NCBI RefSeq assembly: GCF_000024865.1
Contig: NC_013595.1
Coordinates: 8,184,001-8,248,000, forward strand
Reading direction: 5' to 3'
DNA: 64,000 nucleotides
Source of the DNA: Streptosporangium roseum DSM 43021
GTDB lineage: Bacteria; Actinomycetota; Actinomycetes; Streptosporangiales; Streptosporangiaceae
A program made the translations under genes and the position numbers. Each line of letters begins with the position of its first letter. Positions within the stretch are counted from its first letter, which is position 1. Below, one piece after another: positions 25,601 through 34,974 of the stretch. Under the pieces are notes generated by a model that was not told where the DNA came from, made no database searches, and saw nothing but the letters and a program-made list of their open reading frames with translations.

Positions 25601-28600
25601 GTCAGGTAGGAGTACTCGGTGTTGGGCGACTGGCCTGCCGCCCTGCTCCGGTCGCCCTGCCACACCTTGACGAGGCGGCCCAGCGCGTCGTGCTCCATGT
25701 CGGTGCGCCGGTTGTTGGCGTCGATCTCGGCCACCGGCTCACCCCAGGCCGGTTCGAGGAAGGTGCGTTCCTCGTGCCCGAGGGGGTTGGTCTCCTTGAT
25801 CTCGGTCGCCGGGGCTCCGGCGGCCGGCGTGTAGGTGGTGGTGACCTTGGTGCCGGCCGCGTCGGTCTCGCTGGTCGTGCGCCCGTAGGCGTCGTAGGTC
25901 AGGGTGGAGTTGGTGACGGTCGCGCCGTCTCCGGACGCGACCTCCTGGATCGTGGTGATGTCGCCCTTGACCGGCCCCTGGCCGTACGGCCTGCCGTCGT
26001 ACTGCACCCGCTCGTCGGAGATCACGTCATCGGCGGCCAGCCCGGCCACGGCGGTGCCGCACCCCGCGGCGACCTTCTGGATCCTGCTGGTGTAGTCCAG
26101 CATCCAGGCCGTGCCGTTGCGGGCGTAGGTGTAGCGCGTGCACTGGTCGTCGTCGGCGGTCGCCAGATCGTTCTGCTCGTCCACCTGGGTGACCAGGCCC
26201 TGCTCGTCGTAGGAGCGGGTCTCTCCGGTCCGCCGCCACTTGCCGCCCTCCAGGGCCGTGCGGGTGACCATCGACCTGTCCTCGACGATGTGGGCGGCCT
26301 TGGTGACGCCGCCCTGCGTCGACTCGGCGGTCTTCAGCGACCACGGTTCGTCCGTCGACGCGGTCAGGATCGCTCCACCGTCGCCGTCGTAGAGGATCTC
26401 CTCCCGCTGGAAACCGGCCAGGTGGTCGAGATCGTCCAGCTTGCCGCCCTCGGAGTCCACGACCTGCGCGCTGCGCTTGGAGCCGTCGGCCAGGCGGTCG
26501 CCGTCCATGCCGCGGAAGTACCTGAACTCGGTGAGCGTGCGCCTGCCGTCCTGCCCGTCGCCCTGGCGGACGCGCACCCTGCCGAACCCGCGCCAGTCCG
26601 CCCAGGTGCGGTGCTCGGGCTTCACCAGGATGTTGTCGGCGTAGCGCCAGGCGGCTCCGTCGAGGTACTCGTAGTCGGTGACCACCCACGGCGACCCGGC
26701 GACCCGGTCCACCTCGACGGTCTGCTTCACGACGTACTTGTGGAACCAGTCGGTGACCTCGCCCTCGTTCTCCGGCGCCCACCGCTGCGGGAAGCAGAGC
26801 CGGGTGTTGCGGTCGGCGGCCGGCAGGTCTCCCGGCCTGCAGTCGGCGGGGGCGTAGTTGACCCGGAGATCCCCGCCGCTCTCGTTGTTCACCGTCTGGA
26901 CCCGCCACTTGACGAGCGGCGCGCGGCCCTCGTCCGCGTCCACCCTGTTGGGGAGCTGGACGCCGGTGAAGGTGATCTTCGGCAGCGTGATCGTGCCGCC
27001 CACGTGGCCGCTCTGCTGGAGGGACGCCAGCCAGAGCGAGGGGCTGAGCCCGTCACCCGGCGCCGGGAACGACTGCGTCAGCGTCCAGGAGTCGACGGCG
27101 CAGTACGGCTTGCCGGAGCACTTGGCCGTGTCGGTGTTCACCACCTGGGTGGTGACCTTCGCCAGGCGCTTGCGGGAGAAGAACGTCGGTGACAGCCGGT
27201 CGGTGCACTTCTCCCCCGATCCGCAGATCTGGTCGAAGGGGACGTCGGGCCAGTGACCCGCCGTCTCCTTCCTGAGCTGGTCGGTGGCGCAGGTGACCGT
27301 CCCGCCGGGGACGCACCGTTCGGCGACGTCGAAGACGACCTGGGCCGCGGGCGACCTGGTGAACAGCTCACCCTGCAGGTAGCCGTAGTCGATGCGCCTG
27401 AGGTATCCGCCGCGCACGTACTCCGTGCCCAGCTCGGGCTTCATGTTCCGCCCGTAGTGGTTCTTCTCGACCTCGTACCAGTAGGTGGTGGCGTTGCCGT
27501 GCGGGTCGGCGGCGAGGTCGAGGTTCCACCGGTACGCCTGCCGGCACCAGGCGGCCGTCCTGTCGCTCTTGTAGCAGGGCTCGCCGCTGTTGTTGCCGAA
27601 CACCGGCGTCGTCCAGGTGGACGCTGTCTCCGGCTTGCCCGACGCCCATCCGGGCAGGCGGTTGAGCCCGAAGCTGTACTGGGTGCCGTCGGCGGTGGTG
27701 ACGCGCCAGTACTCACCGTCGTCGTCGCCGTTGACGGCACCCTTCAGATACTCGACGCGGGTCCCGTCGTCGCGCTTGGGCCGCCACTGCTTGGTCGTGG
27801 CGTCCTTGACCAGTTCGACGGACGAGCCGCCGAGGACCAGCGTCGCGTTCTCCTGGTCCCAGCACAGGTCGCCGGTCTTCTTGCCGTCGAGCATGCACGA
27901 CTTGTAGCGGCGCTCGACGTAACCACCCGGGCTCAGCTCGAAACCCTCGCCCACCCAGGACGGCTGGTTGTTGGTGGAGGCGGTGCGGCCGTCCACGCTC
28001 TGCGAGGAGTAGGAGATCGACATCTCCGGCTCGTCGCCGCCCAGGGCCGGTGGCGCCCGCAGTTCGTAGCTCCAGCCGAAGTCGCCCGACTGGGAGCCGA
28101 CGCTCCAGTCGGCCGAGGGGGCGAGCGAGGTGGCCGCGTGGTCGCCCGACGGGCCCGCCGCCGCGGCCGTCACCGCGTACAGCGCGGGCAGGTCGACCTC
28201 GGCGGTCAGCGTGCCCGCCTTCGTGTCGTTGTCGCCAGGCACCGGCTCCGGCCGTGGACAGGTGGTCCCGGCCGCGGCGGCGTTCAGGGCGCACTCCTCC
28301 AGCCGCACCATCCGCAGCCTGGCGCCGTAGTCGCCGCCGAAGGCGTGGCGGAACCCGGAGTAGTCGATCTCCAGGCGCGTCCTGCCGGACTTCGCCGCTA
28401 TGCCCTGTCCCGGCGACACCCGCATCGCCAGGCCGAGCAGACCCGTCTGCGCGGTGTCGAGCAGTTCGACGCGGACCCGCTCGGGAGCGGACGCCCTGGC
28501 CGCCGCCTTCGGCGTGGCGAGCCGTACGGGGAAGCCCGCTGTCAGGGACCGCGCCTGCGTGTCGCCGGTCGCGTCCAGTTCGACGGCCTGCGGTTTCGGC

Positions 28601-28884
28601 CAGACGGTGCTCGGCGGCGCCTTCCACGCCTGTTTCTGTGCCGGATCGGCCGCCTGCGGCAGTACGGGGACCCGCTCCCCGCGGACCGGGGTCGCCTTCT
28701 GGACGGCCGGGGCGGAGCGTGGCGCGGCACTCGCGGGCATCGCGTGCACCAGCGGCACCACGACGACGACGGCCAGCGTGGCCGCCAGCCGCCGGGGCCA
28801 CGGCGACCTTCGTACGGGTTTCAGTAAACGATTCCAGTAAGAGTCCGGAGGGGCTGGCTCGGGTGGCAGATCCATTGACTTCAC
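22645..28884 (-). CDS. Rhs/YD-repeat protein with basic helical C-terminus
   Basis: A 2079-residue protein. A hydrophobic N-terminal segment (LAATLAVVVVVPLVHAMPASAA, about 33-54) should export or anchor it. A beta-rich N-terminal region follows, with MSISYSSQSVDGR and WVGEGFELSPGGYVERRY typical of actinobacterial Rhs starters, then many YD repeats (YTYDGLGQ, YAYDPAGN, FVYDADG) forming a shell, then the Rhs core end: GAREYDPGNGRFLSVDPVVD, YAYANNSPVTMSDPDG. After DPDG the tail of about 260 residues has a short hydrophobic piece, about 110 residues of Ala/Lys/Arg coiled helix, a Pro/Arg segment and a short acidic end. No toxin fold is recognised. It lies directly after the LamG gene, probably in one operon. 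Confidence 0.93.
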   Translation of the reverse strand: MKSMDLPPEPAPPDSYWNRLLKPVRRSPWPRRLAATLAVVVVVPLVHAMPASAAPRSAPAVQKATPVRGERVPVLPQAADPAQKQAWKAPPSTVWPKPQAVELDATGDTQARSLTAGFPVRLATPKAAARASAPERVRVELLDTAQTGLLGLAMRVSPGQGIAAKSGRTRLEIDYSGFRHAFGGDYGARLRMVRLEECALNAAAAGTTCPRPEPVPGDNDTKAGTLTAEVDLPALYAVTAAAAGPSGDHAATSLAPSADWSVGSQSGDFGWSYELRAPPALGGDEPEMSISYSSQSVDGRTASTNNQPSWVGEGFELSPGGYVERRYKSCMLDGKKTGDLCWDQENATLVLGGSSVELVKDATTKQWRPKRDDGTRVEYLKGAVNGDDDGEYWRVTTADGTQYSFGLNRLPGWASGKPETASTWTTPVFGNNSGEPCYKSDRTAAWCRQAYRWNLDLAADPHGNATTYWYEVEKNHYGRNMKPELGTEYVRGGYLRRIDYGYLQGELFTRSPAAQVVFDVAERCVPGGTVTCATDQLRKETAGHWPDVPFDQICGSGEKCTDRLSPTFFSRKRLAKVTTQVVNTDTAKCSGKPYCAVDSWTLTQSFPAPGDGLSPSLWLASLQQSGHVGGTITLPKITFTGVQLPNRVDADEGRAPLVKWRVQTVNNESGGDLRVNYAPADCRPGDLPAADRNTRLCFPQRWAPENEGEVTDWFHKYVVKQTVEVDRVAGSPWVVTDYEYLDGAAWRYADNILVKPEHRTWADWRGFGRVRVRQGDGQDGRRTLTEFRYFRGMDGDRLADGSKRSAQVVDSEGGKLDDLDHLAGFQREEILYDGDGGAILTASTDEPWSLKTAESTQGGVTKAAHIVEDRSMVTRTALEGGKWRRTGETRSYDEQGLVTQVDEQNDLATADDDQCTRYTYARNGTAWMLDYTSRIQKVAAGCGTAVAGLAADDVISDERVQYDGRPYGQGPVKGDITTIQEVASGDGATVTNSTLTYDAYGRTTSETDAAGTKVTTTYTPAAGAPATEIKETNPLGHEERTFLEPAWGEPVAEIDANNRRTDMEHDALGRLVKVWQGDRSRAAGQSPNTEYSYLTRTDGPNVVTTRTLRADGGYTTSHELYDGLLRSRQTQEPAPRDDQTQDPALRDGRTITDTFYNSLGEVARSNSGYFSPGEPSTDLLGVADADVPSQIGYVYDGVGEVGAQTFRVKGVEKWRATAAQQGDRVHITPPPGGTAVTRIGDADDRLIELRQYRGATPTGEYDATKYTYDDAGRLASVTDPAGNVWRHTYDLRGREIRTEDPDKGVTTFTYNDADEMLTSTDARGRTLAYVYDALGRKLETHEGSKDGPLLAEWKYDALAKGHLNASIRYLGGEAYKAEINVIDAEYRALRQTVTVPAREGKLAGSYVLNSRYTLDDQIQSVSFPAAGGLEAESVVYTYDGLGQPTKVTGLSSYVTAARYSKLGETLQYELSTGGRKSWLTYTHDESTQRLTRTRLDRESAPSADLDLNYAYDPAGNITRITDTAGGQPRDTQCFTYDHLRRLTSAWTATDDCASGSPRSDRIGGVAPYATSYAYDVTGNRIKETRHAFGGRPESVRTSTYPKAGEKQPHALQSVGTDTFTYDAAGNTTGRKVGTAGQTLVWDAEGNLESVAEAGRTTSFVYDADGGRLLRKTPADSTLYIDDMELRLDNAKGVVECTRYYTVNGEPVAVRTPDNQVYFLASDHQGTAQAALNAGNGDLAVRRTTPFGEDRGSPPPWWPGQRGFVGGVKDQTTGLVQLGAREYDPGNGRFLSVDPVVDVEDPQQLNAYAYANNSPVTMSDPDGQLVWFVVGIAARIAARALLRKLAQQAARRAAIRLARQRAIALAKKKAAEAAKRRALAAARKKAAEAAKRKAKELAKRKKAEAAKKKAEEMRRKAAEAARKRRAAKAARQSRQAARRTRAHVRKVTGGRVTRLPARASRPRPASRPTSHRAAQRQSPPKATRSPAVREGQVYGNNGVSQPTQSVSVFRNGKMYPDGAPPPNMLRPSGSGRGIRQDYKPLEQEPGLTRPGSIAETSARTVRFFDQSGLDDLFGGLGGFF

Positions 28885-28892
28885 CCAATCTG

Positions 28893-29007
28893 TGGACGAG
28901 TCGAACGGGGGGTGACTGGTTGGACGAGTCGGGCTGAGGGGTGACCGGCTGGACGAGTCGGGCTGAAGGGTGACTGGTTGGACGAGTCGGGCTGAAGGGT
29001 GACCGGC
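28893..29007 (-). repeat. 29-bp tandem repeat, four copies
   Basis: Units start at 28893 (28 bp, divergent), 28921, 28950 and 28979, each beginning TGGACGAGTCGGGCTGA. Units alternate in their last bases (ACTGGT or ACCGGC). They fill the 133-bp gap between the LamG and Rhs genes. No spacers, so not a CRISPR. Confidence 0.92.
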
Positions 29008-29017
29008 TGGGAGGTTC

Positions 29018-32000
29018 CTACTGGGCGGCCAGCTGGGAGATCTGCTCGGCGCTCAGCACCCCGTCATAGGCGCGGACGTCGTCGACGGTCCCCGGCCAGT
29101 AACCGGTGAAGACACCCGCGTTCTTGGCGCGGCCCAGCTGCAGGGGGCCGACGGCGTTCCACGCGCTCACGTGATCGGTGACGGTGCTGTCCGACAGCCG
29201 TCCGTTGACGTAGACCCGCAGCTCGCCCTGGAGCGGGTCGTAGACCCCGGCCACGTGGGCCCACTCCAGCGGCACCGGGAGGGCGTCGGACCGGGTCCGC
29301 ACCAGCGCGGTGGTGTCGGTGTCGGCGGCGGCCATGCCGAGGACCCACCGCCCCTGCTCCCTGTCATAGCCGAGCTGGAAGCCACTGGCCCTGTTCCCGG
29401 CCTGGGAGACGGCGGACGCGTCGCGGGTGGGCAGGTAGTCGAGCTGGGTCCAGGCGGCGACGGTGAATCCGGCTCTGGTGTCGACCGCGGGAGCGGCGGC
29501 CTGCGCGTAACCGCCCGTGCCGTCGAGGGCGAGCGCGCCGTCCAGCCAGCCTTCGGTCCAGGACGCGCCGCCGCCCAGCGCCGCCGCCGAGGCCCGTCCG
29601 GAGGAGTCGGCGGCGGCGGCACCGGCCCCCTCGTCCAGTTTCCAGTGCCCGACCAACGTCGCGGCGCTGTTCACCAGGTCGGCGACCTCGTCGCCGAACA
29701 TCGCCCGGCCGTGGACGCGGACGTCGTCGATGTCGCCCGGCCAGAACTCCGCCGCCCCTCCGTCGGCCTTCGCCCTGCCGATCGCCAGGGGCCCGGTCGC
29801 GTCCCACGGCTGGGTGAACGGGACCGTCGACTCCAGGCGCCCGTTGACGTACAGGGACAGCGTCTCCGCGGCTGCGTCGTAGACGCCGGTGAGGTGGGTC
29901 CACTCGCCGAGCCTCGGCGCGGCCTCCGACAGCGCGCGCACGGCCGGCGCTCCGTCGGCGTCCGCGCCGGTACGGCCCAGCGCCCAGCGGTTGTCGGCCT
30001 TGGAGTACTGCAGGGAGAATCCGCCGGTCCGCCCGCCGTCCTGGCTGACCGCGGTCGCGGTGGCGTTGACACCGGTCAACCGCACCCAGGCGGCGACCGT
30101 GAAGTTGCTCAGGGTGGACACGACGGGGCCGGTGGTCCGCGCGTGGCCGCCGGCGCCGTCGAGCCGCAGTCCCAGGCCGGTCCTGCCGGTGGTCCAGCCG
30201 GCCGGGCCGTACAGGGTGGCCTGGTGGGCGCCCGTGCGGTCGGCGGCCCCGGTGCCCTGCCCGTCGTCCAGCGCCCAGTGCCCGTCAGGGCCCGTTCCCG
30301 CGTTGACGTTGAACACGTAGGTGCGGATCGGGCCCTGGTGTCCCGCGCGGTCCTTGCTGCGCACCGAGAGCACGTTGGGGCCGTCGTGGCGGGGGGTGAG
30401 CCGGATCGCCGCCGACCCGTCCTGCAGGCCGGCCGCGACCTCCACCTTGGGCGCGGTGTCCAGCCCGTAGACGTAGCCGACGACGTCGGCGACGCCGTTG
30501 GCGGTGAAGGTGAAGGAGCCGGCCCGGCCGACGCCGTCGTTCCAGCCTCCCTCGGCGTACTCCGGCGAGGTCACCCCCGGTTCCCTGCCGGGGGCGGTGG
30601 CGTCGACGGTCGCCTCGCACCAGGGGCTCCACGCGCTACTGGCCCTGCCGTCCTCGCCGCGGACCCGCCAGCGGATCACGGAGCCGTCGCCGAAGGCGCC
30701 CTGCGGGACGTCCGCGTAGAAGGCGCTGCCCGTTCCCTGCGGCTCGGTGAGACGCTCGCCCACCTTCGTGCCGGCGGCGTTCCACCACTCGAACCGGCCC
30801 CTGACCGAGTTGTCGGCGTCACGCAGCTTGGCCCACAGCTTCGGTGTGGTGCTGCCGATGGTCGGCCGCCCCTCACCGGCGACACAGCCGCCTCCCGGGT
30901 CCGACCACGCGTCGGCGGCGACGGGCGCGGCGGGCAGCGAGTTGTACTCGATCACCAGGCTGGGGTTGTTCTTGAACTTCTTCCAGCTGTAGTTGTCCGA
31001 CTCGTTCGTGGCCCTGAGCCCGATGGTCATGTTGGGCCACTTCTTCGCCGCGGCGTCCACGGCCTGGCTGGTGACGTCGAACTCGACACCGCCGGGCAGG
31101 CAGGCCGGCCCCCAGCCCTTCGCGACGTTCACGGTGTCGAGGAGTTTGGCCCACGTGGGCTGCTTGTTCCAGGTGGTGCTCTTGCTGATCGGATTGGTCG
31201 ACCAGGCCTCGACCTTCCGCGCGCTGCACGAGTAGGACCACGTCTCGTATGTCCGCAGCGTCGCCTTGATGATCTGCTTGCCGTGGATGGCCGTGCCGGT
31301 GTTCATCTGGAAGAACGACCGGTTGGTCTGCCCGGGGACGTGTCCCGCCCTGGCGACGTCGTTGGCGTTCAGGAAGTTGGAGCTTGGATTGTTGCTCCAG
31401 ACGGACGTCCACGCGCCGCGGGCCGCCGAGAAGAACGGGTCGAGGTAGACCGGGAACCTGGTCCTCGGGTCCTCGATCATGTCCCGGTCCGGCCTGAGCA
31501 GCAGCTTCCCGCCGGCGAGTTCGAGGCCCATCACCTCGTGACGGGCGTCCGCCGGGGAGCCCTCCCCCGCGGCGAGCGTGCGCGCGGTCGAGGCCCCCGA
31601 CGAGTCCCACATCATCGGCGGCGAGGCAGTGAAGATCGTTCCGCCGTTCGCGTCGACCGCCTCGAGGTTGCCGCCCCTGGTGGACTTCATCGACAGCCCG
31701 TCGGCCGACAGCGGGAAGCCCAGCTCGGCCAGGGCCTTGTTCTCGGCCGCCGCCCGCGACTTGACCACCAGGAGGTGGGAGAAACCGTCGACGTCCGCCT
31801 TCACCTGGAGATCCACTCCCGGCAGCACCTCGGGATAGGTCGCGGTGTCACCGCTCAGCGCCGGCTTCGGCAGCGCGCCCGGCCACTCCAGTTCCAGCGC
31901 CTTGCCGCCGCGCGCCATCCGGGCGAGCGGCGCGCTCCCACCGCCCGAGAACGTCAGGTCGACCGCCGTCGCGACAGGGGCGACCGCGCCGTCGGGCCGG

Positions 32001-32323
32001 AGCCGGAGCGTCGCGTCCGCGGCCACCCACCGGCCCGCCTGGCGCACGCGCACCGGGCGCGCGTGCTGTTCCAGCACGAAGGTGCCGTCCGGTCTGGCGA
32101 AGACCTGGCGCGTCTCCGTGCGCATCGCGTCCACCTCGACCGGCTGCCCCGTCCGGCGGGCGAGAGCGAGAGCCGGCTTCTCCGCGGGTTCCGCGCTCCG
32201 CTGTCGTGTGACGGCGTCCGCGCCCTGTTGCCGCACATCGGCGACAGCGCCCAAGTGATCGGCGGGCGCTGCCACGACCGCGCCCGCCACCATCGCCACG
32301 ACCAACCCACGAGCTAAGCGCAT
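29018..32323 (-). CDS. Secreted LamG/DNRLRE-domain protein upstream of Rhs
   Basis: A 1101-residue protein with a Sec-type start (MRLARGLVVAMVAGAVVAAPADH). After a beta-rich N-terminal region comes a DNRLRE-like domain (YLDPFFSAARGAWTSVW, SFFQMNTGTAIHGKQIIKATLRTYE, VEFDVTSQAVDAA, LRATNES), an Ig-like segment, then two LamG/concanavalin-type lectin domains (FTVAAWVRLTG...LYVNGRLESTV...GDIDDVRVHGRAM and FTVAAWTQLDY...VYVNGRLSDST...GTVDDVRAYDGVL). This architecture is the standard partner of actinobacterial Rhs proteins and should bind polysaccharide or scaffold the Rhs shell. It is the first gene of the pair; 133 bp of repeats separate it from Rhs. Confidence 0.92.
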   Translation of the reverse strand: MRLARGLVVAMVAGAVVAAPADHLGAVADVRQQGADAVTRQRSAEPAEKPALALARRTGQPVEVDAMRTETRQVFARPDGTFVLEQHARPVRVRQAGRWVAADATLRLRPDGAVAPVATAVDLTFSGGGSAPLARMARGGKALELEWPGALPKPALSGDTATYPEVLPGVDLQVKADVDGFSHLLVVKSRAAAENKALAELGFPLSADGLSMKSTRGGNLEAVDANGGTIFTASPPMMWDSSGASTARTLAAGEGSPADARHEVMGLELAGGKLLLRPDRDMIEDPRTRFPVYLDPFFSAARGAWTSVWSNNPSSNFLNANDVARAGHVPGQTNRSFFQMNTGTAIHGKQIIKATLRTYETWSYSCSARKVEAWSTNPISKSTTWNKQPTWAKLLDTVNVAKGWGPACLPGGVEFDVTSQAVDAAAKKWPNMTIGLRATNESDNYSWKKFKNNPSLVIEYNSLPAAPVAADAWSDPGGGCVAGEGRPTIGSTTPKLWAKLRDADNSVRGRFEWWNAAGTKVGERLTEPQGTGSAFYADVPQGAFGDGSVIRWRVRGEDGRASSAWSPWCEATVDATAPGREPGVTSPEYAEGGWNDGVGRAGSFTFTANGVADVVGYVYGLDTAPKVEVAAGLQDGSAAIRLTPRHDGPNVLSVRSKDRAGHQGPIRTYVFNVNAGTGPDGHWALDDGQGTGAADRTGAHQATLYGPAGWTTGRTGLGLRLDGAGGHARTTGPVVSTLSNFTVAAWVRLTGVNATATAVSQDGGRTGGFSLQYSKADNRWALGRTGADADGAPAVRALSEAAPRLGEWTHLTGVYDAAAETLSLYVNGRLESTVPFTQPWDATGPLAIGRAKADGGAAEFWPGDIDDVRVHGRAMFGDEVADLVNSAATLVGHWKLDEGAGAAAADSSGRASAAALGGGASWTEGWLDGALALDGTGGYAQAAAPAVDTRAGFTVAAWTQLDYLPTRDASAVSQAGNRASGFQLGYDREQGRWVLGMAAADTDTTALVRTRSDALPVPLEWAHVAGVYDPLQGELRVYVNGRLSDSTVTDHVSAWNAVGPLQLGRAKNAGVFTGYWPGTVDDVRAYDGVLSAEQISQLAAQ

Positions 32324-32554
32324 CAGCCCTCGCCGTTGTCGAGCTGGGACGACGCGCGGGTCAACGCCCGCCCGGCGTCTCCATGATCTTCAATTGACGA
32401 ACGGATTGTCACCCAGGTAAAGCTGCCCGTCCAGATCTTGTGGCATATTTCGCCAGAATTACTTTTTTGTCTGAAGAAAACTGCCAGCGACGGGCCGGAC
32501 CGCAGGAGGCCGCGCGGACCGGCCCCTCCTGCGGCACGGCCGGTGACACCCGCC

Positions 32555-34789
32555 TCAGCGGTCACCGATCGGGGCGCGGGCGGCCGGCTGGACGCCACCG
32601 GGAGCGCCGCCGAGGCAGGCGGGATCCGAGGCGTCAGCGGGGAGTACGGCGGTCAGCGTGAAGCGCTCGCCGTCGCGCTCCGTGCTCAGGTGCCCGCCGG
32701 CCTGCCGGGCGCGGGAGGCGAGGTTGAGCAGGCCGGTTCCCCGCCGGCCGGCGATCGGGGGCAGTGCGCCGTCGTTGGACACGCGCAGCCGTACGGTCCC
32801 CTCCGCCTCCGGCGCCGTCTCGATCTCGCACACCCGGGCACGCGCGTGCCGTACGACGTTGGTCACCGCCTCGCGCAGCACGATCGCGGCCGGCTCGCCG
32901 GGGGCGGCGCCGAGCCGTACCCGTGCCTCGATCCCCGCGGCCGCCAGCATCGCGCGGGCGGCCTCGACCTCCTGCCCGAACGCCGGCCCCGCCGACTCGC
33001 CGGTGACCGAGCGGACCGACGACAGCGCCTGCTCGGCCAGCGCCACCGCCTCCGTCAGGTGGACCCGCGCCGCGCCGGGGGCACCGCCGGCCAGCCGGTC
33101 GGCGAGCTCGCCCTTGACCACGACGGCCGACAGCTGGAAGCCCAGCAGGTCGTGCAGGTCCCTGGCGATCCGCAGCCGCTCCTTGAGCACCGTCACGCGC
33201 GCCAGTTCCTCGCGGGCCTGCCGCACCTGGCCCGCGGTGACCGGCAGCCGGCACAGCGCGTACGTCATGGCGGCCGCGGGCAGGCCGCCCAGCACGGTGA
33301 AGGGGCTGCCGACCACGCCCTCCACGCCGTACAGCAGCACCGGGACGCCGCAGGCCAGCAGCGCGGCCAGCCCCCACGACAGCGGAGCGCGCACGTGGAA
33401 GAGGACGACGCCGGCGACCATGCCCAGGTAGGGGAGCGGGGTGATGTCGCCGGCGGCGGCCAGCGCGAGCACGACCAGGCCGATCTGCGCGGCCAGCGTC
33501 ACGCGCCACGCCGGCGGCTGCACGCCCGGGGGTCTGGGCAGCACGTGATGGAGCTGCAGGACGGCGACCGCCGGTAGGGCCACGGCCGCCACCGCGAGCT
33601 CCGCGGGGCTCGGCACCGAGAGCGCGAGCTGCCGCGCGCCGAACAGCCTCAGCGCCGCCGTGCCGAGATGGTCGATCTCCAGAACGAGCAGGACGCACCA
33701 GGCCAGCCAGGGGACCGTGGCCACCGGCTTCGGCCGGCGCGCGGGCACCCGGCCCGCGGGCGGCGAGACCCGCGCCACCACCTCGGCCCGCTCGCCCTCC
33801 TCGGCCAGCTCCACCTCCGTCCCCGTGATCACCGTCCCCGTGACCGCCTCGCGCAGCGCCCCCGGGGGCAGGCCGGTGAACACGACCGTGAAACGGGCCT
33901 GAGCGTCCAGCTCGATCCGGCAGCCGGAGGGGGTGCCGGAGCGGAGTGCGGCGATCACCGTCCGCCGCAGCAGGGCGGCCAGCGCCGCGTCCACCGGTGC
34001 GGGCAGCCGGTCGGCGGCGACCAGGGCGGTGGTGGCCGGCACCCCTGCCGCGGCCAGCACCGTCGCGGCCGACTCCGCCTCCGCGGCCAGCGAGTGCTCG
34101 CGGTAGTCGTCGGCCACCGACCGGACGGCGTCCAGGGCCTGGCGTGCCCCCTCCACCAGCTCGGCCGGCGGGAAGCGGGCCGGGTCGTCCGCCGCGCTCC
34201 GGCCCGCCGCGATGACGGCCGCCAGCCGCGTGCCGAGCGAGGCGCGCAGCTCGCCCGCGATCCGCAGCCGCTCGCGGGCCACCTCGGCCGAGGCGTGCTC
34301 GGCACGGGTGGCTTCCAGCTCGCGCACCAGGTGGCCGAGGCGCGCGGTCGCGAAGAAGCCCAGACCGAGCGCGGCGCTGATGAGCGCCGCCCACAGGGCG
34401 TAGGCGAGGCCGCCCGAGGGCAGCCAGAGCAGCCTGACCGCCAGCTCGCCGGCCACCACGAGCCCCGCGCCGGACCAGCCGGCCCAGCCTGCGAGGGCGA
34501 GCGGCAGCGCCGCCGCCGGCAGCGCCGAGACCGGCCCCCAGGCGTCACCGAAGACCGCGTAGGGGCCGAAGGCCAGCAGCACCTGGACGGCCAGAACCCA
34601 CGGTGGCAGGCGGCGCAGGACGGCCGCCAGGTACAGGCCGCCCAGCACGACCACGAGGACCGCCCCCGCCACCACGACCGCGAGGTCGGGCGGGCTGCCG
34701 AACGACATCCCGGCCGCCAGCACGCTGATCCGGAAGAGGCAGTACAGCGTGAGGCAGACCAGGGTCGGCATCAGGGCGAAGCGCGACAT
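32555..34789 (-). CDS. Duplicated sensor histidine kinase (first half degenerate)
   Basis: A protein of about 744 residues made of two tandem DesK/NarX-like kinase units, each with membrane helices. The second unit is complete: TVLKERLRIARDLHDLLGFQLSAVVVKG with the phospho-acceptor His, N-box REAVTNVVRHA and G-box GRRGTGLLNLASRA. The first unit has the same dimerisation helix but reads ERLRIAGELRASLGTRLAAV, with no His at the acceptor position, and its ATP-binding half is eroded. ATG 34789 is preferred (GGAGAA six bases upstream) over 34816 and 34828. It follows the radical SAM gene by about 185 bp on the same strand. No response regulator is adjacent. Confidence 0.88.
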   Translation of the reverse strand: MSRFALMPTLVCLTLYCLFRISVLAAGMSFGSPPDLAVVVAGAVLVVVLGGLYLAAVLRRLPPWVLAVQVLLAFGPYAVFGDAWGPVSALPAAALPLALAGWAGWSGAGLVVAGELAVRLLWLPSGGLAYALWAALISAALGLGFFATARLGHLVRELEATRAEHASAEVARERLRIAGELRASLGTRLAAVIAAGRSAADDPARFPPAELVEGARQALDAVRSVADDYREHSLAAEAESAATVLAAAGVPATTALVAADRLPAPVDAALAALLRRTVIAALRSGTPSGCRIELDAQARFTVVFTGLPPGALREAVTGTVITGTEVELAEEGERAEVVARVSPPAGRVPARRPKPVATVPWLAWCVLLVLEIDHLGTAALRLFGARQLALSVPSPAELAVAAVALPAVAVLQLHHVLPRPPGVQPPAWRVTLAAQIGLVVLALAAAGDITPLPYLGMVAGVVLFHVRAPLSWGLAALLACGVPVLLYGVEGVVGSPFTVLGGLPAAAMTYALCRLPVTAGQVRQAREELARVTVLKERLRIARDLHDLLGFQLSAVVVKGELADRLAGGAPGAARVHLTEAVALAEQALSSVRSVTGESAGPAFGQEVEAARAMLAAAGIEARVRLGAAPGEPAAIVLREAVTNVVRHARARVCEIETAPEAEGTVRLRVSNDGALPPIAGRRGTGLLNLASRARQAGGHLSTERDGERFTLTAVLPADASDPACLGGAPGGVQPAARAPIGDR

Positions 34790-34974
34790 CCGGTCTTCTC
34801 CGTGCCGCTGTGACATGCGCCTTCTCACCCCGACAGAGCAAATGACCGAAATATGGCATTTTTGCGCTCATCTTTCGGATATGCAATCTGCGTGCCGGTC
34901 GGCTGCGGGGCGCGCCGGAGGCGGCGCTGCGGGCACTACCGGCACCACCACGTCCGCTGCCGGGTCTGCGCGGG

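Noticed and set aside
22963..27192. A 1409-codon open frame on the plus strand inside the Rhs gene
   Set aside because: It is the antisense shadow of the high-GC Rhs gene, with Val/Arg/Gly-rich low-complexity translation and no family motif.
28893..29007. Possible CRISPR array
   Set aside because: Units are head-to-tail without spacers, and no cas gene is nearby.
29171..32317. A 1048-codon open frame opposite the LamG gene
   Set aside because: Antisense shadow of the LamG protein; the minus strand has clear signal peptide, DNRLRE and LamG motifs.
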